A DNA stretch of 64,000 nucleotides, from NCBI GenBank assembly GCA_963660435.1, contig CAVKYI010000004.1, positions 81,678 through 145,677 on the forward strand, written 5' to 3'. The position numbers were made by a program, and so were the translations under genes. This stretch comes from Hallerella sp963660435 (GTDB lineage Bacteria; Fibrobacterota; Fibrobacteria; Fibrobacterales; Fibrobacteraceae). The notes under the pieces were generated by a model, which searched no databases, was not told where the DNA came from, and saw only the letters and a program-made list of their open reading frames with translations. This document shows positions 7,203 to 15,746 of the stretch, piece after piece (the first letter of the stretch is position 1; each line of letters starts with the position of its first letter).

Positions 7203-7862
7203 CTATTGCCTTGTATTCAGGATTCCGCAAAGAATCAAGTTTCGCAATTCTTCCTCGAACGATTCCATCGGCAGGCCGTGCTTCTTTGCCATATGCAGCG
7301 AATGGGGATCGAGAACGGCTCCGTGCAAAGCCGAAAGAATCATGTAGGCGGTCATTTCCACATTGTCAATTCGGAACGTTCCCTTGGAAATGCCATATTC
7401 GAGTACGCGGCAAATATATCTGTAGGCGGGGTCGAGAACTCGCTTGACAAAGAAGTCCGCCAGTTCGGGAAAATTCGAAGACTCCGCGACCACGAGCTTC
7501 GGGATTCCCGAAATCTTGCTTTTTCCGCCGACAGCTTCGAACCACTTCTGGATCAAGATCGAAAGCAATCCTTCGGCGGAGCCGTCATACTTTTCCAGGA
7601 TGGCGTCGCTCGCGTCAAAGATGGAGCTGACCGTGTTCATCACGACTTCCTGAAGAATCGCTTCCTTGTTCCTGTAATAGACGTAGAGCGTTCCCGCGGT
7701 GACGCCGGCCTTTCGCGCTATCTGGCTCACCTTCGTCGCGGAATATCCCTGTTCGACGAAAAGCTCCGCGGCCGCATCCAGGATTTCCTGGGGACGGACG
7801 TCTTTCTTGCGCTGCCAACGCGGACCTTTCGAAACTACGTTTTCGCTATATTCGGACATCAT
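7203..7862 (-). CDS. TetR/AcrR-family transcriptional regulator
   Basis: A 219-residue DNA-binding protein. The N-terminal TetR helix-turn-helix spans about residues 23-70 (ILDAAAELFVEQGYSATKVS followed by TAGTLYVYYRNKEAIL). The C-terminal half is the variable ligand and dimer domain, with no recognised effector. Two adjacent ATGs (7862, 7859) both fit. It is followed directly by recF. Its upstream neighbour is convergent in function only: the next minus-strand gene ends 18 bp away and encodes an outer-membrane protein. Target genes are unknown; autoregulation of the tetR-recF pair is plausible. Confidence 0.9.
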   Translation of the reverse strand: MMSEYSENVVSKGPRWQRKKDVRPQEILDAAAELFVEQGYSATKVSQIARKAGVTAGTLYVYYRNKEAILQEVVMNTVSSIFDASDAILEKYDGSAEGLLSILIQKWFEAVGGKSKISGIPKLVVAESSNFPELADFFVKRVLDPAYRYICRVLEYGISKGTFRIDNVEMTAYMILSALHGAVLDPHSLHMAKKHGLPMESFEEELRNLILCGILNTRQ

Positions 7863-7880
7863 GGGACAATAATAGATTTT

Positions 7881-8903
7881 TCAAATCGTTCCGCGGAATC
7901 CAAAGCTTAGAGGATTCCACAAGTCCGCCTGGGATTCGTAAACCAGGGCGTAGTCGATTTCGAAGTCGTAGCGATTCTTTCCGAATCGGATGCTGAAGCG
8001 GTAACCCAGGCCGAAAGTGTAGTTCCTGTCGTCGAAGCCAAACCGGACAAGCCCATCTTCGATCGCTTCCCATTCCACACCGAAACGTCCTGTCCAGACA
8101 TGGTAATCCGGGTCAAAGACCAAAAGCGTATCCGCTACCTGATAATCCAGGGCTTCCATCCAGACGGAGATCGGGCGCGTCAAGAGCTTTGTATGGTAAC
8201 CCAGGCCTATCTGCAGGACTTTCGGGCGGATACCTTCGCTTTCTTCCACCGAATTGTCGTTCGAAGCGTTGCGCGTCCACCTTGCCGAAAGATTTCTGCT
8301 AAAGCTCAGATTCCGAATCATCACGGCAGAAGACCAGTGCTCGTTCCATTCCCGAAGCCATCCCAGGTTCAGGACGACGGGACTCTGGTAGGAATCCACA
8401 AGGCTCGCCTCTTCGTAATGCCCGGAAATGTCCAGGTTGTCATAGCTTATCGCGAAAGAGAGTCCTATCGCATCCTTTCTCGTCAGCCGATAGCCCACGC
8501 CGACAAAAGCCGTCATAAAGTAAGGCTGGGCGCTTCCGACCGTTTCGTCGTCGCTGTCGATGACTTCAAAATCCAGATCGGTCCGGTAGAGAACCGCGGC
8601 GCCGATACCCATGCGGTTTCCCACTTTCGTTTCGACACCGAGAGAGCCGCCGGCTCTGTCCAGGTCGCGTTTTTCCGCGGCTAGCGAGTAGGCTATCGTA
8701 TTCCGAAACCCGAGAATCGCCGGATTGAAGTAGGCTGCGGGAAGAGCCGACGTATCCGCGACCCCGACATTTCCGCGTCCGAGTTCCCGTCCACCGGTTC
8801 CCATGCGCTCGACAAAGCCGTCAAATCCGCCAAGGTTCGCCTTTTTGTCCGCAAAAAGCATTCCGCAAGAAAGAAGTACGGCAAAAAAGAAAAGACGCTT
8901 CAT
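7881..8903 (-). CDS. PorV/PorQ-like outer-membrane beta-barrel protein
   Basis: A 340-residue protein with a cleavable signal peptide (MKRLFFFAVLLSCGMLFA). The mature N-terminus carries the GGRELGRGNVGVADTSALPAAYFNPA pattern of the PorV/PorQ (FadL/UPF0164-like) family, followed by alternating amphipathic strands to the end. Members are outer-membrane barrels, some working as type IX secretion shuttle proteins. The start codon lies one base after the stop of the FlgD-Ig protein gene (TAG-C-ATG), so translation is coupled. With the LolA-like gene this makes a three-gene envelope operon. A role in exporting or anchoring the upstream product is inferred. Confidence 0.75.
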   Translation of the reverse strand: MKRLFFFAVLLSCGMLFADKKANLGGFDGFVERMGTGGRELGRGNVGVADTSALPAAYFNPAILGFRNTIAYSLAAEKRDLDRAGGSLGVETKVGNRMGIGAAVLYRTDLDFEVIDSDDETVGSAQPYFMTAFVGVGYRLTRKDAIGLSFAISYDNLDISGHYEEASLVDSYQSPVVLNLGWLREWNEHWSSAVMIRNLSFSRNLSARWTRNASNDNSVEESEGIRPKVLQIGLGYHTKLLTRPISVWMEALDYQVADTLLVFDPDYHVWTGRFGVEWEAIEDGLVRFGFDDRNYTFGLGYRFSIRFGKNRYDFEIDYALVYESQADLWNPLSFGFRGTI

Positions 8904-8904
8904 G

Positions 8905-10494
8905 CTACTTGCCTCCCAGTGTCATCGCCTTTCCCCAGCCGACATGCCCGTGGTTGTCCTTGACCCGGACATAATAGACTCCCATCGTCACAGCGTTTCC
9001 GCCATCGTCGCGACCATCCCAAAAATCTTCCGAAGGCAGGGTGCTGCGCGTCGAACTTGCCATGCGCTCCGCGCTTTTGACTATCGTACGAACCTTGCGC
9101 ATATCGTAGCTAAAGACTTCTATCGTTATCTTGGAATTCTTGCTTACCTTGTACGAAACCATGGACTGGTTTCCCGCCCCGATTACCGAAGGGATCATCC
9201 GAATGGTTCCGAGATCGCTTTTCAGGGAAGCCTGGTTCATGATGTGCGTCCAGGTTTTTCCCGTATCGGCGGAAACGGAAATGCCCGCGCCATTTGTACA
9301 GGCGACAAGTCCTGTCACCCTTGCCGTTAGCGGAAACGACGCGACCGCGGTCACTTCGACATTCCTATCGACAACGCCCGCGTTCAATCCGTAAAGCCAC
9401 TGTTCTTCGTCGTCAAAGGGGATGGCCCCGACGCTGTCGAGTTTTAAAATCCCGCTTTTGCTGCCTTCCACGGCCGAGACGGAAAGAAAGGCCCTGTCAC
9501 CGACAAAGGCGACATCGCTTGTCGTAAAGTCGCTTTTGTCATAGACGTTCTTCTGGATTTTCCCCGACGTATCGCGGAAAACGACTTCGGCAAATGGCTT
9601 TCCGCCATAAGATCGCCAGAGCCTATCTTCGGTACTCGTCTTGTAGCGCTTGCTCGTCTCCACGACAACCTGAAAAGGAGAGCCTCCGCTCCAGACTCCC
9701 GTCACGCGAGCCGTGTCAAGCCCCGGAACGCCGACCCTGGAAAGCTTTCTCGTCGTCATCTCCAGCGAGAAGAGTCCCCCGCCCGTCGCAAGCCAGAACG
9801 AACCTTCCGCGGCGCGTGCGATTCCATAGACCGCCGGATTGGTCGTCGAATCCACTTTCGATGAATTTTTCAGGGAATCCAGGGTAAGCGTTTTCGCGTT
9901 CACCACAAAGTGCGAACGCCTGGGAGAGTTTACGCCCGCACTGACGTCTTCCTTGAGAAGTCCGTAAATGCCACGCGCCATCCACAAGGCGTTCGAGGAA
10001 GAATCGAAGGCGAACCCGGAAACCGCATGGGCCATTTCCGGGTGCTCGGGAAATTCTCCCGGGGGCGTCGGAAGAGATCTGGAAGTTACGGCATTCGAGG
10101 CGCGACCGCTAAAATAGCCCCACGGGACGAGATAGCCCGAATCGCTTTCCAGGACAAGCGGCACGACAAAGCCCAGTTTCCCGGCACTTGCAAAGGGAGT
10201 CCGCCGATGCTCCGCGGTCACGTCCGAAAAGACTCCGTCCTGGACCGGCGTGATGGAATCCGGCAAAAGCTCCGTCGTCATCTTCGAGACGTTGACATTT
10301 TCCGCGCCGAGCGCAAGGCTTACCAGCGTGATGCCGCTACCGGACGTTCCACGGCTGACAACCCAGAGAGAACCCGTCGATGGGCCGGGCCCCGCGGAAT
10401 AGGTAAAGTTACTCGCAAAGCCGTCATCCGACGCAAAGAGCGCAGAAACGAGAGCCAAGAAAGACAGACATAACTTCATGGTTCGAAAATTCAT
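8905..10494 (-). CDS. Secreted protein with propeller-like body and FlgD Ig-like C-terminus
   Basis: A 529-residue exported protein with a signal peptide (LCLSFLALVSALFA). The middle has repeated segments of the GSFWLATGGGLFSLE type, suggesting a beta-propeller. The last 80 residues contain YDMRKVR and FWDGRDDGGNAVTMGVYYVRV, a FlgD-type Ig-like domain common at the C-terminus of surface proteins in the FCB group. The ATG at 10494 is preferred over 10479: it follows the LolA-like stop by 4 bp and has AGGA close by. It lies between LolA-like and PorV/PorQ-like genes. Substrate or partner is unknown. Confidence 0.7.
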   Translation of the reverse strand: MNFRTMKLCLSFLALVSALFASDDGFASNFTYSAGPGPSTGSLWVVSRGTSGSGITLVSLALGAENVNVSKMTTELLPDSITPVQDGVFSDVTAEHRRTPFASAGKLGFVVPLVLESDSGYLVPWGYFSGRASNAVTSRSLPTPPGEFPEHPEMAHAVSGFAFDSSSNALWMARGIYGLLKEDVSAGVNSPRRSHFVVNAKTLTLDSLKNSSKVDSTTNPAVYGIARAAEGSFWLATGGGLFSLEMTTRKLSRVGVPGLDTARVTGVWSGGSPFQVVVETSKRYKTSTEDRLWRSYGGKPFAEVVFRDTSGKIQKNVYDKSDFTTSDVAFVGDRAFLSVSAVEGSKSGILKLDSVGAIPFDDEEQWLYGLNAGVVDRNVEVTAVASFPLTARVTGLVACTNGAGISVSADTGKTWTHIMNQASLKSDLGTIRMIPSVIGAGNQSMVSYKVSKNSKITIEVFSYDMRKVRTIVKSAERMASSTRSTLPSEDFWDGRDDGGNAVTMGVYYVRVKDNHGHVGWGKAMTLGGK

Positions 10495-10498
10495 TTTC

Positions 10499-11131
10499 CT
10501 ACCGCATATCGATGACATCGACACCCTTTGCCGGAACCAGTACAAAATCCGAAACCTTGACGCTGTCCACGCGCTTCAGGTTCGAAATATCGTAAGTCGA
10601 AACATTGCGGAGCGGATCCACGATCACGAGCCGCATGGGAGAAGCGTCTGCCGCCGAAAGCCACACTTCCATTTCGGCAAAATCCTTGCCGTAGCGAGAG
10701 GCGTCGAGCCTAACCGCGTTCGCCTGCTTTCCGCCGATCTTTTCCCGCTTCATCTCGATAGGCTTGCACGAAAGATACTTGAACAGCAGCTCCGACGGAT
10801 GCATGTTGCTTTCCATGTCTTCCAGGAGCTTCAGGAGAACCTGGTTCGTTTCCTTGTTCCACTGCCAAAAATTCTTGCCGTCGCAATAGATTTCCATTCC
10901 CGAGATCTTCAGCCGGAACATGTCTTTTCCGGTAACGAGCAGATTGCCGCCCTGGATGCCCGTTTCCGGGGAACCCGCATAATCCACCCGAACCCGAAAG
11001 TCAAGGCTCCAGGCCTTGCCCGAATCGAACCATTTCCTGGAAAGGGCCATGACGGAATCCGCCGGAGCGGCAAACGCGCATACGGCAGGCAAGAGGCAGA
11101 GCGGCAGAAGAAATCGATTGAAAAATCCCAT
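10499..11131 (-). CDS. LolA-like outer-membrane lipoprotein carrier protein
   Basis: A 210-residue periplasmic protein: signal peptide MGFFNRFLLPLCLLPAVCAFA, then the LolA/LppM-type half-barrel fold (LDFRVRVDYAG, FRLKISGMEIYCDGKNFWQWN, MRLVIVDPLRNVSTYDISNL). The family receives acylated lipoproteins from LolCDE and passes them to the outer membrane. Open frame extends to 11236, but the ATG at 11131 gives the signal peptide. It is the first gene of the operon with the FlgD-Ig protein and the PorV/PorQ-like barrel. TAAATTAG 12 bp before the start may be its -10. Whether it is the general LolA or a dedicated paralogue cannot be told. Confidence 0.75.
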   Translation of the reverse strand: MGFFNRFLLPLCLLPAVCAFAAPADSVMALSRKWFDSGKAWSLDFRVRVDYAGSPETGIQGGNLLVTGKDMFRLKISGMEIYCDGKNFWQWNKETNQVLLKLLEDMESNMHPSELLFKYLSCKPIEMKREKIGGKQANAVRLDASRYGKDFAEMEVWLSAADASPMRLVIVDPLRNVSTYDISNLKRVDSVKVSDFVLVPAKGVDVIDMR

Positions 11132-11228
11132 AATACGGGCTAATTTACAAAAAGGAACGCGGAACCGATGGATTCTTTTCGAGCATATTTCTATTTTGCA
11201 GAGCAAATTGTCTTTTGCAAAGGAAACT

Positions 11229-12329
11229 ATGTTCAAGCATTTCAGCTTTTTTGTTTTTCTTTCCGCAGTCGCCGCTTTCGCTGTCGATGTTGAACTGCAC
11301 GGCGATATCGATGCGGACTACGCGACATACTGGGACAAGGATTTCAGCCCGACCAACGCGGCAAACCAGGATATCAAGCTCGAAGGAAAGGTCCTCCTTG
11401 ACGAAAACGTTTCCGTAAGCATCAAGGGACGTTCGCACAGCAACTACGTGACGAAAGGCGATTCGGGAATTTCCATGGTCCGCCACGAGAATCGCGCAAC
11501 GGCGATGGGCGACGCGGAAAACCGCTGGACCGCCTTTGACTTTGACGGCATCCAGTTCGCGTGGCAGTTCACGCCGCTCGTTCGCGTGGTTTTCGGCGAT
11601 CTCACTTACAGCGCCGGCGGATTTTCCTATTTCTATTGGCGCGACACCGAAGACTATGCGGTCATTCTCCAGGACAAGCGCATCCGCGGTATCGGTTTCG
11701 AAGTCGAAAACGGCAAAGCCTACATCGGCGCGACCGAAAACAATTCGCACTCGCTCGCCACGTTCATCACCTACGGTTTCGACCTGATTTCCAAGACGGA
11801 AGAGCGATTCACGATCACCCCGAGCCTCGACTGGGTTTTCGGAAAGGAAATCAGCCGCTCCTACACCTACGCGCTCGGAACGGAAGTACAATACTCAAAG
11901 AGCACGGACCGGTTCAACTACGGAATCACGGCGACCTGGGGAATGCATCCCTACAAGGGTCACGGCGTACATTCCTTCCTCGTCGAGCCGTCCTTCAACT
12001 ATCGCTTCTTCAACCTGGCCGCGAGCTATTTCCAGGCTCTTCTCGCCGACGACGAAGCTCCCGCCGAAGACCAGATTTTCACGGAAGACCAGAGGATGTT
12101 CTACATCGAACCGTCGCTTGACCTGCACAAGAAGTTTTCGATGGGTCTCGCCTACGAGTTCCACGATCCGAGCCAGGAAGTCGGAAACGACAGCCGCCAC
12201 TTTGTCGGACCGTCCTTCTATCTCTACCCGACCGTCGAAGCGGAAATCGTCTTCTGGGGTGGCTACAACATCTGCTCCTCGGGATCGAACCACGTTTCGA
12301 TGGGAATCAGCGGACACGTTGAATTCTAG
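11229..12329 (+). CDS. Outer-membrane beta-barrel protein, unknown function
   Basis: A 366-residue protein with a signal peptide (FKHFSFFVFLSAVAAFA) and a mature sequence of about a dozen amphipathic strands rich in Tyr, Phe and Trp, ending in GHVEF with a terminal Phe as expected for BAM-inserted barrels. I do not recognise the family beyond a porin-like barrel. The ATG at 11229 has AAAGGA five bases upstream. Its end overlaps the proposed start of the OpgC-like gene by 11 bp, suggesting one transcript. Confidence 0.7.
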   Translation: MFKHFSFFVFLSAVAAFAVDVELHGDIDADYATYWDKDFSPTNAANQDIKLEGKVLLDENVSVSIKGRSHSNYVTKGDSGISMVRHENRATAMGDAENRWTAFDFDGIQFAWQFTPLVRVVFGDLTYSAGGFSYFYWRDTEDYAVILQDKRIRGIGFEVENGKAYIGATENNSHSLATFITYGFDLISKTEERFTITPSLDWVFGKEISRSYTYALGTEVQYSKSTDRFNYGITATWGMHPYKGHGVHSFLVEPSFNYRFFNLAASYFQALLADDEAPAEDQIFTEDQRMFYIEPSLDLHKKFSMGLAYEFHDPSQEVGNDSRHFVGPSFYLYPTVEAEIVFWGGYNICSSGSNHVSMGISGHVEF

Positions 12330-13365
12330 CGCATCCAGTCGGCCCGGTCGCATACTCGCCCTCGATTCCATTCGGGGGCTTCTTTTGTTACAGATGACGC
12401 TGGATCATTTTTCCGGCCCGATTTCCCATTGCCTCTACCAGTGCTTCGGATTTTTTTCCGCCGCGGAAGGATTCTTCTTTCTTTCCGGCTTTGTCGGGAT
12501 GCTTGCCGTAAGGAGCAAGGCCGCGCGCGGCGAAAACTCCGGCTGGATGAGAACGCGCGCATTCCGAATCTGGAAATTTCACGTTGCGACGCTTTTTTCC
12601 ATCGCCCTCCTCGCCTATTTTCTTTTCCCCTCTCTCCGAAAGTTCTTTTCCGGTCTCTACGGGCATCCGATAGGCGGAAGCCTCCTTGCCGGAATCCTCG
12701 CCTATACGCCGGAATGGATCGACGTCCTGCCGCTCTACGTGTTTCTTCTCCTTGCCGGGTCGTTCGTTTTCCCGGCCATGATCCGGGGGCATCTGAAACT
12801 CGCCTGGGGAATATCGTTTTTCGCCTGGCTGCTTGCCCAGTTTTCCCTAAGAAGCCATGTCCTGGAAATTTTTCCCGACTGGATCTATCCGGGATTTTTC
12901 GATCTTTTCGCCTGGCAATTCGTCTATTTTTCGGGAGCGGCAATCAGCCTGCTCTGGAAATCCCAGGAACTTTCCGCGACATTCCTGCAACGCGTTTTTC
13001 CCGTTTCCGTTTTTTTCTGCGCATTCTGCTTTCTCTGGTCACATCGTCTGCTACCGCTTCCACCGCCAGGCGACTTCTGGATTTCCAAGGAACACGTCGG
13101 CGCATTGCGCTTCCTGAACTTTCTCGCCTTCACCGGGATAATTTCGTCTATCGTTCGACGCAAGCCGAGACTTCTGGACTTTTCGCCTTGCAGGACAATC
13201 GGACGGCATAGCCTCGAAGTCTTTACCGGGCAGACCGTCTGCGTCTATCTGTGGATGGCGACACCGGCAAGATTCCAGTATCACGCGCCGTTCAACGTTT
13301 TCGCGCCCATCCTCTGCTGCGCGATTCTCTTTGCCATCGCTAGAAGGCTAGAACGAACCCCGTGA
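12319..13365 (+). CDS. OpgC-like membrane acyltransferase
   Basis: A roughly 348-residue integral membrane protein of the OpgC type: ILALDSIRGLLLLQMTLDHF at the N-terminus has the RG and DH residues of the family, followed by about ten hydrophobic segments. OpgC succinylates periplasmic glucans in proteobacteria; here acylation of a glucan or surface sugar is inferred. No ATG exists before the conserved motif. The best start is TTG at 12319, inside the end of the preceding barrel gene, implying translational coupling. The next ATG (near 12394) would cut into the conserved segment. The last 26 bp overlap the convergent PEGA gene. Confidence 0.75.
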   Translation: MNSSASSRPGRILALDSIRGLLLLQMTLDHFSGPISHCLYQCFGFFSAAEGFFFLSGFVGMLAVRSKAARGENSGWMRTRAFRIWKFHVATLFSIALLAYFLFPSLRKFFSGLYGHPIGGSLLAGILAYTPEWIDVLPLYVFLLLAGSFVFPAMIRGHLKLAWGISFFAWLLAQFSLRSHVLEIFPDWIYPGFFDLFAWQFVYFSGAAISLLWKSQELSATFLQRVFPVSVFFCAFCFLWSHRLLPLPPPGDFWISKEHVGALRFLNFLAFTGIISSIVRRKPRLLDFSPCRTIGRHSLEVFTGQTVCVYLWMATPARFQYHAPFNVFAPILCCAILFAIARRLERTP

Positions 13366-14737
13366 CAAAAAGCCCGACACCGAGAACGCCGAATCCCAGC
13401 GCGACCAGTCCCTTCGTATCCCCGGAATCGTTCAGGTCCCTGTTTTTCTTCACCAGCCTCTGGGTGTCCGCGCTTTCAAAGGCGCTCTTGTTGTAAGCGG
13501 TCTTCTTGTCCGCCGCGTCGCTCCAGTCCCTTTCCGCCAGATACCAGAATACGCCGCCGGCAATGATCGGGGCGATGGAGCTCCACAGAAGGCCGCGCCC
13601 GATATAGCGGCGAGAACGTTCCCTGTCATATTCGCGCTGCATTTCCACGACGCTCGAATTATCGACGGCTTCCAGCTCCACGAACATCGGGTTCGGCATA
13701 AAGGCCCTGACTTCGACCGCGACAGCGGTATCGAGATAGCCGACCTTCCGCAGATAGACAATCTTTTTCACCGAAGGATCCGTTTCAAACGAAACGTCCG
13801 TGATGTATTCGGGCATGACGCTTTCGTTCGGTTGCTTGTCCAGATAGACTTCGACTCCGTCGGGAATCGTCGCCACGGTCAGCTTTGTTCGCGGGCGTTC
13901 CACTTCGATGCGAACCCTGTTCAGCGAATCCGCATTGATTTTCACCGTCTGCGTTCCCCACCAGTCCACATCCTTCAGCTTTTTCTTGACCGAAATCGTG
14001 TACTTTCCCGGCTTGATTTTTCTGATGGTGTCGGGGGCTATCATGTCGAGAGGTTCGCCGTTGATGAAAAGTTCGCAGCTGTCCGGGAAAGAGGTCACGA
14101 GGAGATTCGCGCCGCCTTCGGGATAGAGAGGTTCCTCTTCTTCGACTTCATCCGCGAAGGTAAAGTCCGACAGGGCGAGATTGACCGGTTCGCCGTTTTC
14201 GAGATTCGTCATCCGCTTCAGTTCGTACTTGAATATTCGGATGTACTTCGCCTCGACGGGAATCGCCGCTTCCCGGGCGAGAGAATCCGCCAGTTCCTTC
14301 GCACGGACGGAATCGGCTTCAGCCTTGGCCCTTGCGAGGGAATCCTCTTCGGCGCGCTTTTCCTGGGCGAGAATCGCCGCTTCGAAATCGTCCGTTTCCG
14401 CCACGGGTTTCGAAACGGAATCCGCCACGGCGAGGGAATCGGGCTGCGTGTCGGAACTGTCCGCATATTCGGGAATCGCTTCCGCATCCGGGGAATCCTC
14501 CTCGGTCGAGTCGGGGGAAATCCTGTCGAGAAGCGCCTCGTCCGCCTTTTGGATGTCGGCCTTTTCCGCGGAATCCAGCGGCAAGAGATAGACGGTATCC
14601 CGAGCGAGCTTCACGAACTTCGCATCCTGCTCCACGGAATCGTTCGAAAGGACATAGCGCACCGGAACTTCGCGCGCAAACACGAACGCGCTCAAAATGG
14701 AGAGAGCCAACAGAAAAATTCTAAAACGAGCATTCAT
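13340..14737 (-). CDS. PEGA-domain membrane protein
   Basis: A 465-residue protein with a signal peptide (FLLALSILSAFVFA), an acidic low-complexity region (about 60-160, rich in Asp, Ser, Glu and Ala, with a coiled-coil-like stretch AKAEADSVRAKELADSLA), two PEGA-like beta domains (about 210-280 LLVTSFPDSCELFINGEPL; about 283-350 LTVATIPDGVEVYLDKQP), and two C-terminal membrane helices. PEGA domains are usually extracytoplasmic and of unknown binding role, so this is probably an envelope protein. It ends inside the convergent OpgC-like gene and starts after an AT-rich stretch with TAAATTATTTT, a possible promoter. Confidence 0.75.
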   Translation of the reverse strand: MNARFRIFLLALSILSAFVFAREVPVRYVLSNDSVEQDAKFVKLARDTVYLLPLDSAEKADIQKADEALLDRISPDSTEEDSPDAEAIPEYADSSDTQPDSLAVADSVSKPVAETDDFEAAILAQEKRAEEDSLARAKAEADSVRAKELADSLAREAAIPVEAKYIRIFKYELKRMTNLENGEPVNLALSDFTFADEVEEEEPLYPEGGANLLVTSFPDSCELFINGEPLDMIAPDTIRKIKPGKYTISVKKKLKDVDWWGTQTVKINADSLNRVRIEVERPRTKLTVATIPDGVEVYLDKQPNESVMPEYITDVSFETDPSVKKIVYLRKVGYLDTAVAVEVRAFMPNPMFVELEAVDNSSVVEMQREYDRERSRRYIGRGLLWSSIAPIIAGGVFWYLAERDWSDAADKKTAYNKSAFESADTQRLVKKNRDLNDSGDTKGLVALGFGVLGVGLFVTGFVLAF

Positions 14738-14795
14738 ATCGGTAAAATAATTTAAATCCGTTCAAGTAGGACAGCCGATTTCGCCATTTAGGCTT

Positions 14796-15563
14796 TTAAA
14801 TCTTTTCCAGTTTCGCGCAGTAGATGGGACCGCGGCCACCGCAACGGTCGGGAAGCATCTGCAGCCCAAATTCCGTTACGTCCGTTCCCGAGATTTCCGG
14901 GGAAAGTTCCATAACTCGGACCTGTCCTTTTCGCTTCTTCAGAATCTTTCGGACCACATCGTCGTTTTCCATCCGGGTCAATGCGCAGGTGCTGTAGATC
15001 ATCCGACCTCCCGGCTTCAAGGCATCGACCGCGCTCGCAAGAAGCGCCCCTTGCGTCACCGCGATATGGGAAATGCGCTTCGGAGACCATTCCGCGAGAT
15101 GCTTTTCGCTTTCCATCACATGGCGTTCCGAGGAACAGGGAGCGTCCAGGAGAATTCGGTCGAACGATTCCTTGCGATACATGCCGAAGCGCGCTCCGTC
15201 ATATCCCGAGACCTTGACAATCCGGGCAAGATCCTCGGGGAGCGTATTTTCCACGTTGTGCGAAAGCCGCAAGCGGCGATCCGGGGAGCGGTCGTTCGCC
15301 TGCAACGAGCCTTTTCCCTCGAGGCATCCGGCAAGGACAAGCGTTTTTCCGCCCGGCGCCGCGCACATGTCCAGCACGTCCATGCCCGGTTCCGCGCCTA
15401 GGGACCTGGCCGCGAAGCAGGAAGCCTCGTCCAGAAAATAGGGTTCCTTTCCCGAATACCGGATAGTTTCGTAAACCGTTTCGCCCTGGAGCGCCGGGAG
15501 AAGCGCATTCCAGCGTTCTCCAAAATATTCCGAAAGAAAAGTGTAGAAATCCGCCTTGGCCAT
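14796..15563 (-). CDS. RsmB/NOP-family 23S/16S rRNA or tRNA cytosine-C5 methyltransferase
   Basis: A 255-residue SAM-dependent RNA m5C methyltransferase. It has SAM motif MDVLDMCAAPGGKTLVLAG, motif IV DAPCSSERHV with a proline-cysteine pair, and motif VI YSTCALTRMENDDVV with the nucleophilic cysteine, in the order of the NOP2/Sun family. It is short: no NusB or PUA domain, most like the NSUN4/RsmF core, so the substrate is uncertain. TACATTTG (15575-15568, minus) is a good -10-like element only 5 bp before the ATG, so the mRNA may be nearly leaderless. Confidence 0.88.
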   Translation of the reverse strand: MAKADFYTFLSEYFGERWNALLPALQGETVYETIRYSGKEPYFLDEASCFAARSLGAEPGMDVLDMCAAPGGKTLVLAGCLEGKGSLQANDRSPDRRLRLSHNVENTLPEDLARIVKVSGYDGARFGMYRKESFDRILLDAPCSSERHVMESEKHLAEWSPKRISHIAVTQGALLASAVDALKPGGRMIYSTCALTRMENDDVVRKILKKRKGQVRVMELSPEISGTDVTEFGLQMLPDRCGGRGPIYCAKLEKI

Positions 15564-15614
15564 GTGTCAAATGTAGCTAAAGTCCGCCATTTCTCCGAAG
15601 AACGCCTATCCAAC

Positions 15615-15649
15615 AAGAAAGGCCGATTCCTGAGAACCAGCCTTTTCTT
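15615..15649 (-). terminator. Terminator after tRNA-Gln
   Basis: AAGAAAGGC (15615-15623) pairs with GCCTTTTCTT (15640-15649). On the minus strand the stem is followed by GTTGG rather than a long T-run; the T's are part of the stem. It starts directly past the tRNA 3' end. Confidence 0.55.
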
Positions 15650-15650
15650 A

Positions 15651-15721
15651 TTGAGCTACCAGGATTCGAACCTAGACAAACAGATTCAGAATCTGTTGTG
15701 CTACCATTACACCATAGCTCA
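15651..15721 (-). tRNA. tRNA-Gln (anticodon CTG)
   Basis: 71 nt cloverleaf. Acceptor TGAGCTA / TAGCTCA with discriminator A, D-arm with GGTAGC, anticodon stem ACAGA/TCTGT around loop TTCTGAA (anticodon CTG), and T-arm GGTTCGAATCC. No CCA is encoded, so it must be added after transcription. Confidence 0.95.
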
Positions 15722-15731
15722 ATGGTCGAGG

Positions 15732-15739
15732 CAAATGTA
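15732..15739 (-). promoter_or_regulatory. -10-like element of the tRNA-Gln gene
   Basis: TACATTTG on the minus strand, ending 10 bp before the tRNA 5' end, matches the TAnnTTTG pattern known from Bacteroidota promoters. It lies between the sppA stop and the tRNA. Confidence 0.45.
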
Positions 15740-15746
15740 AAAAAAT

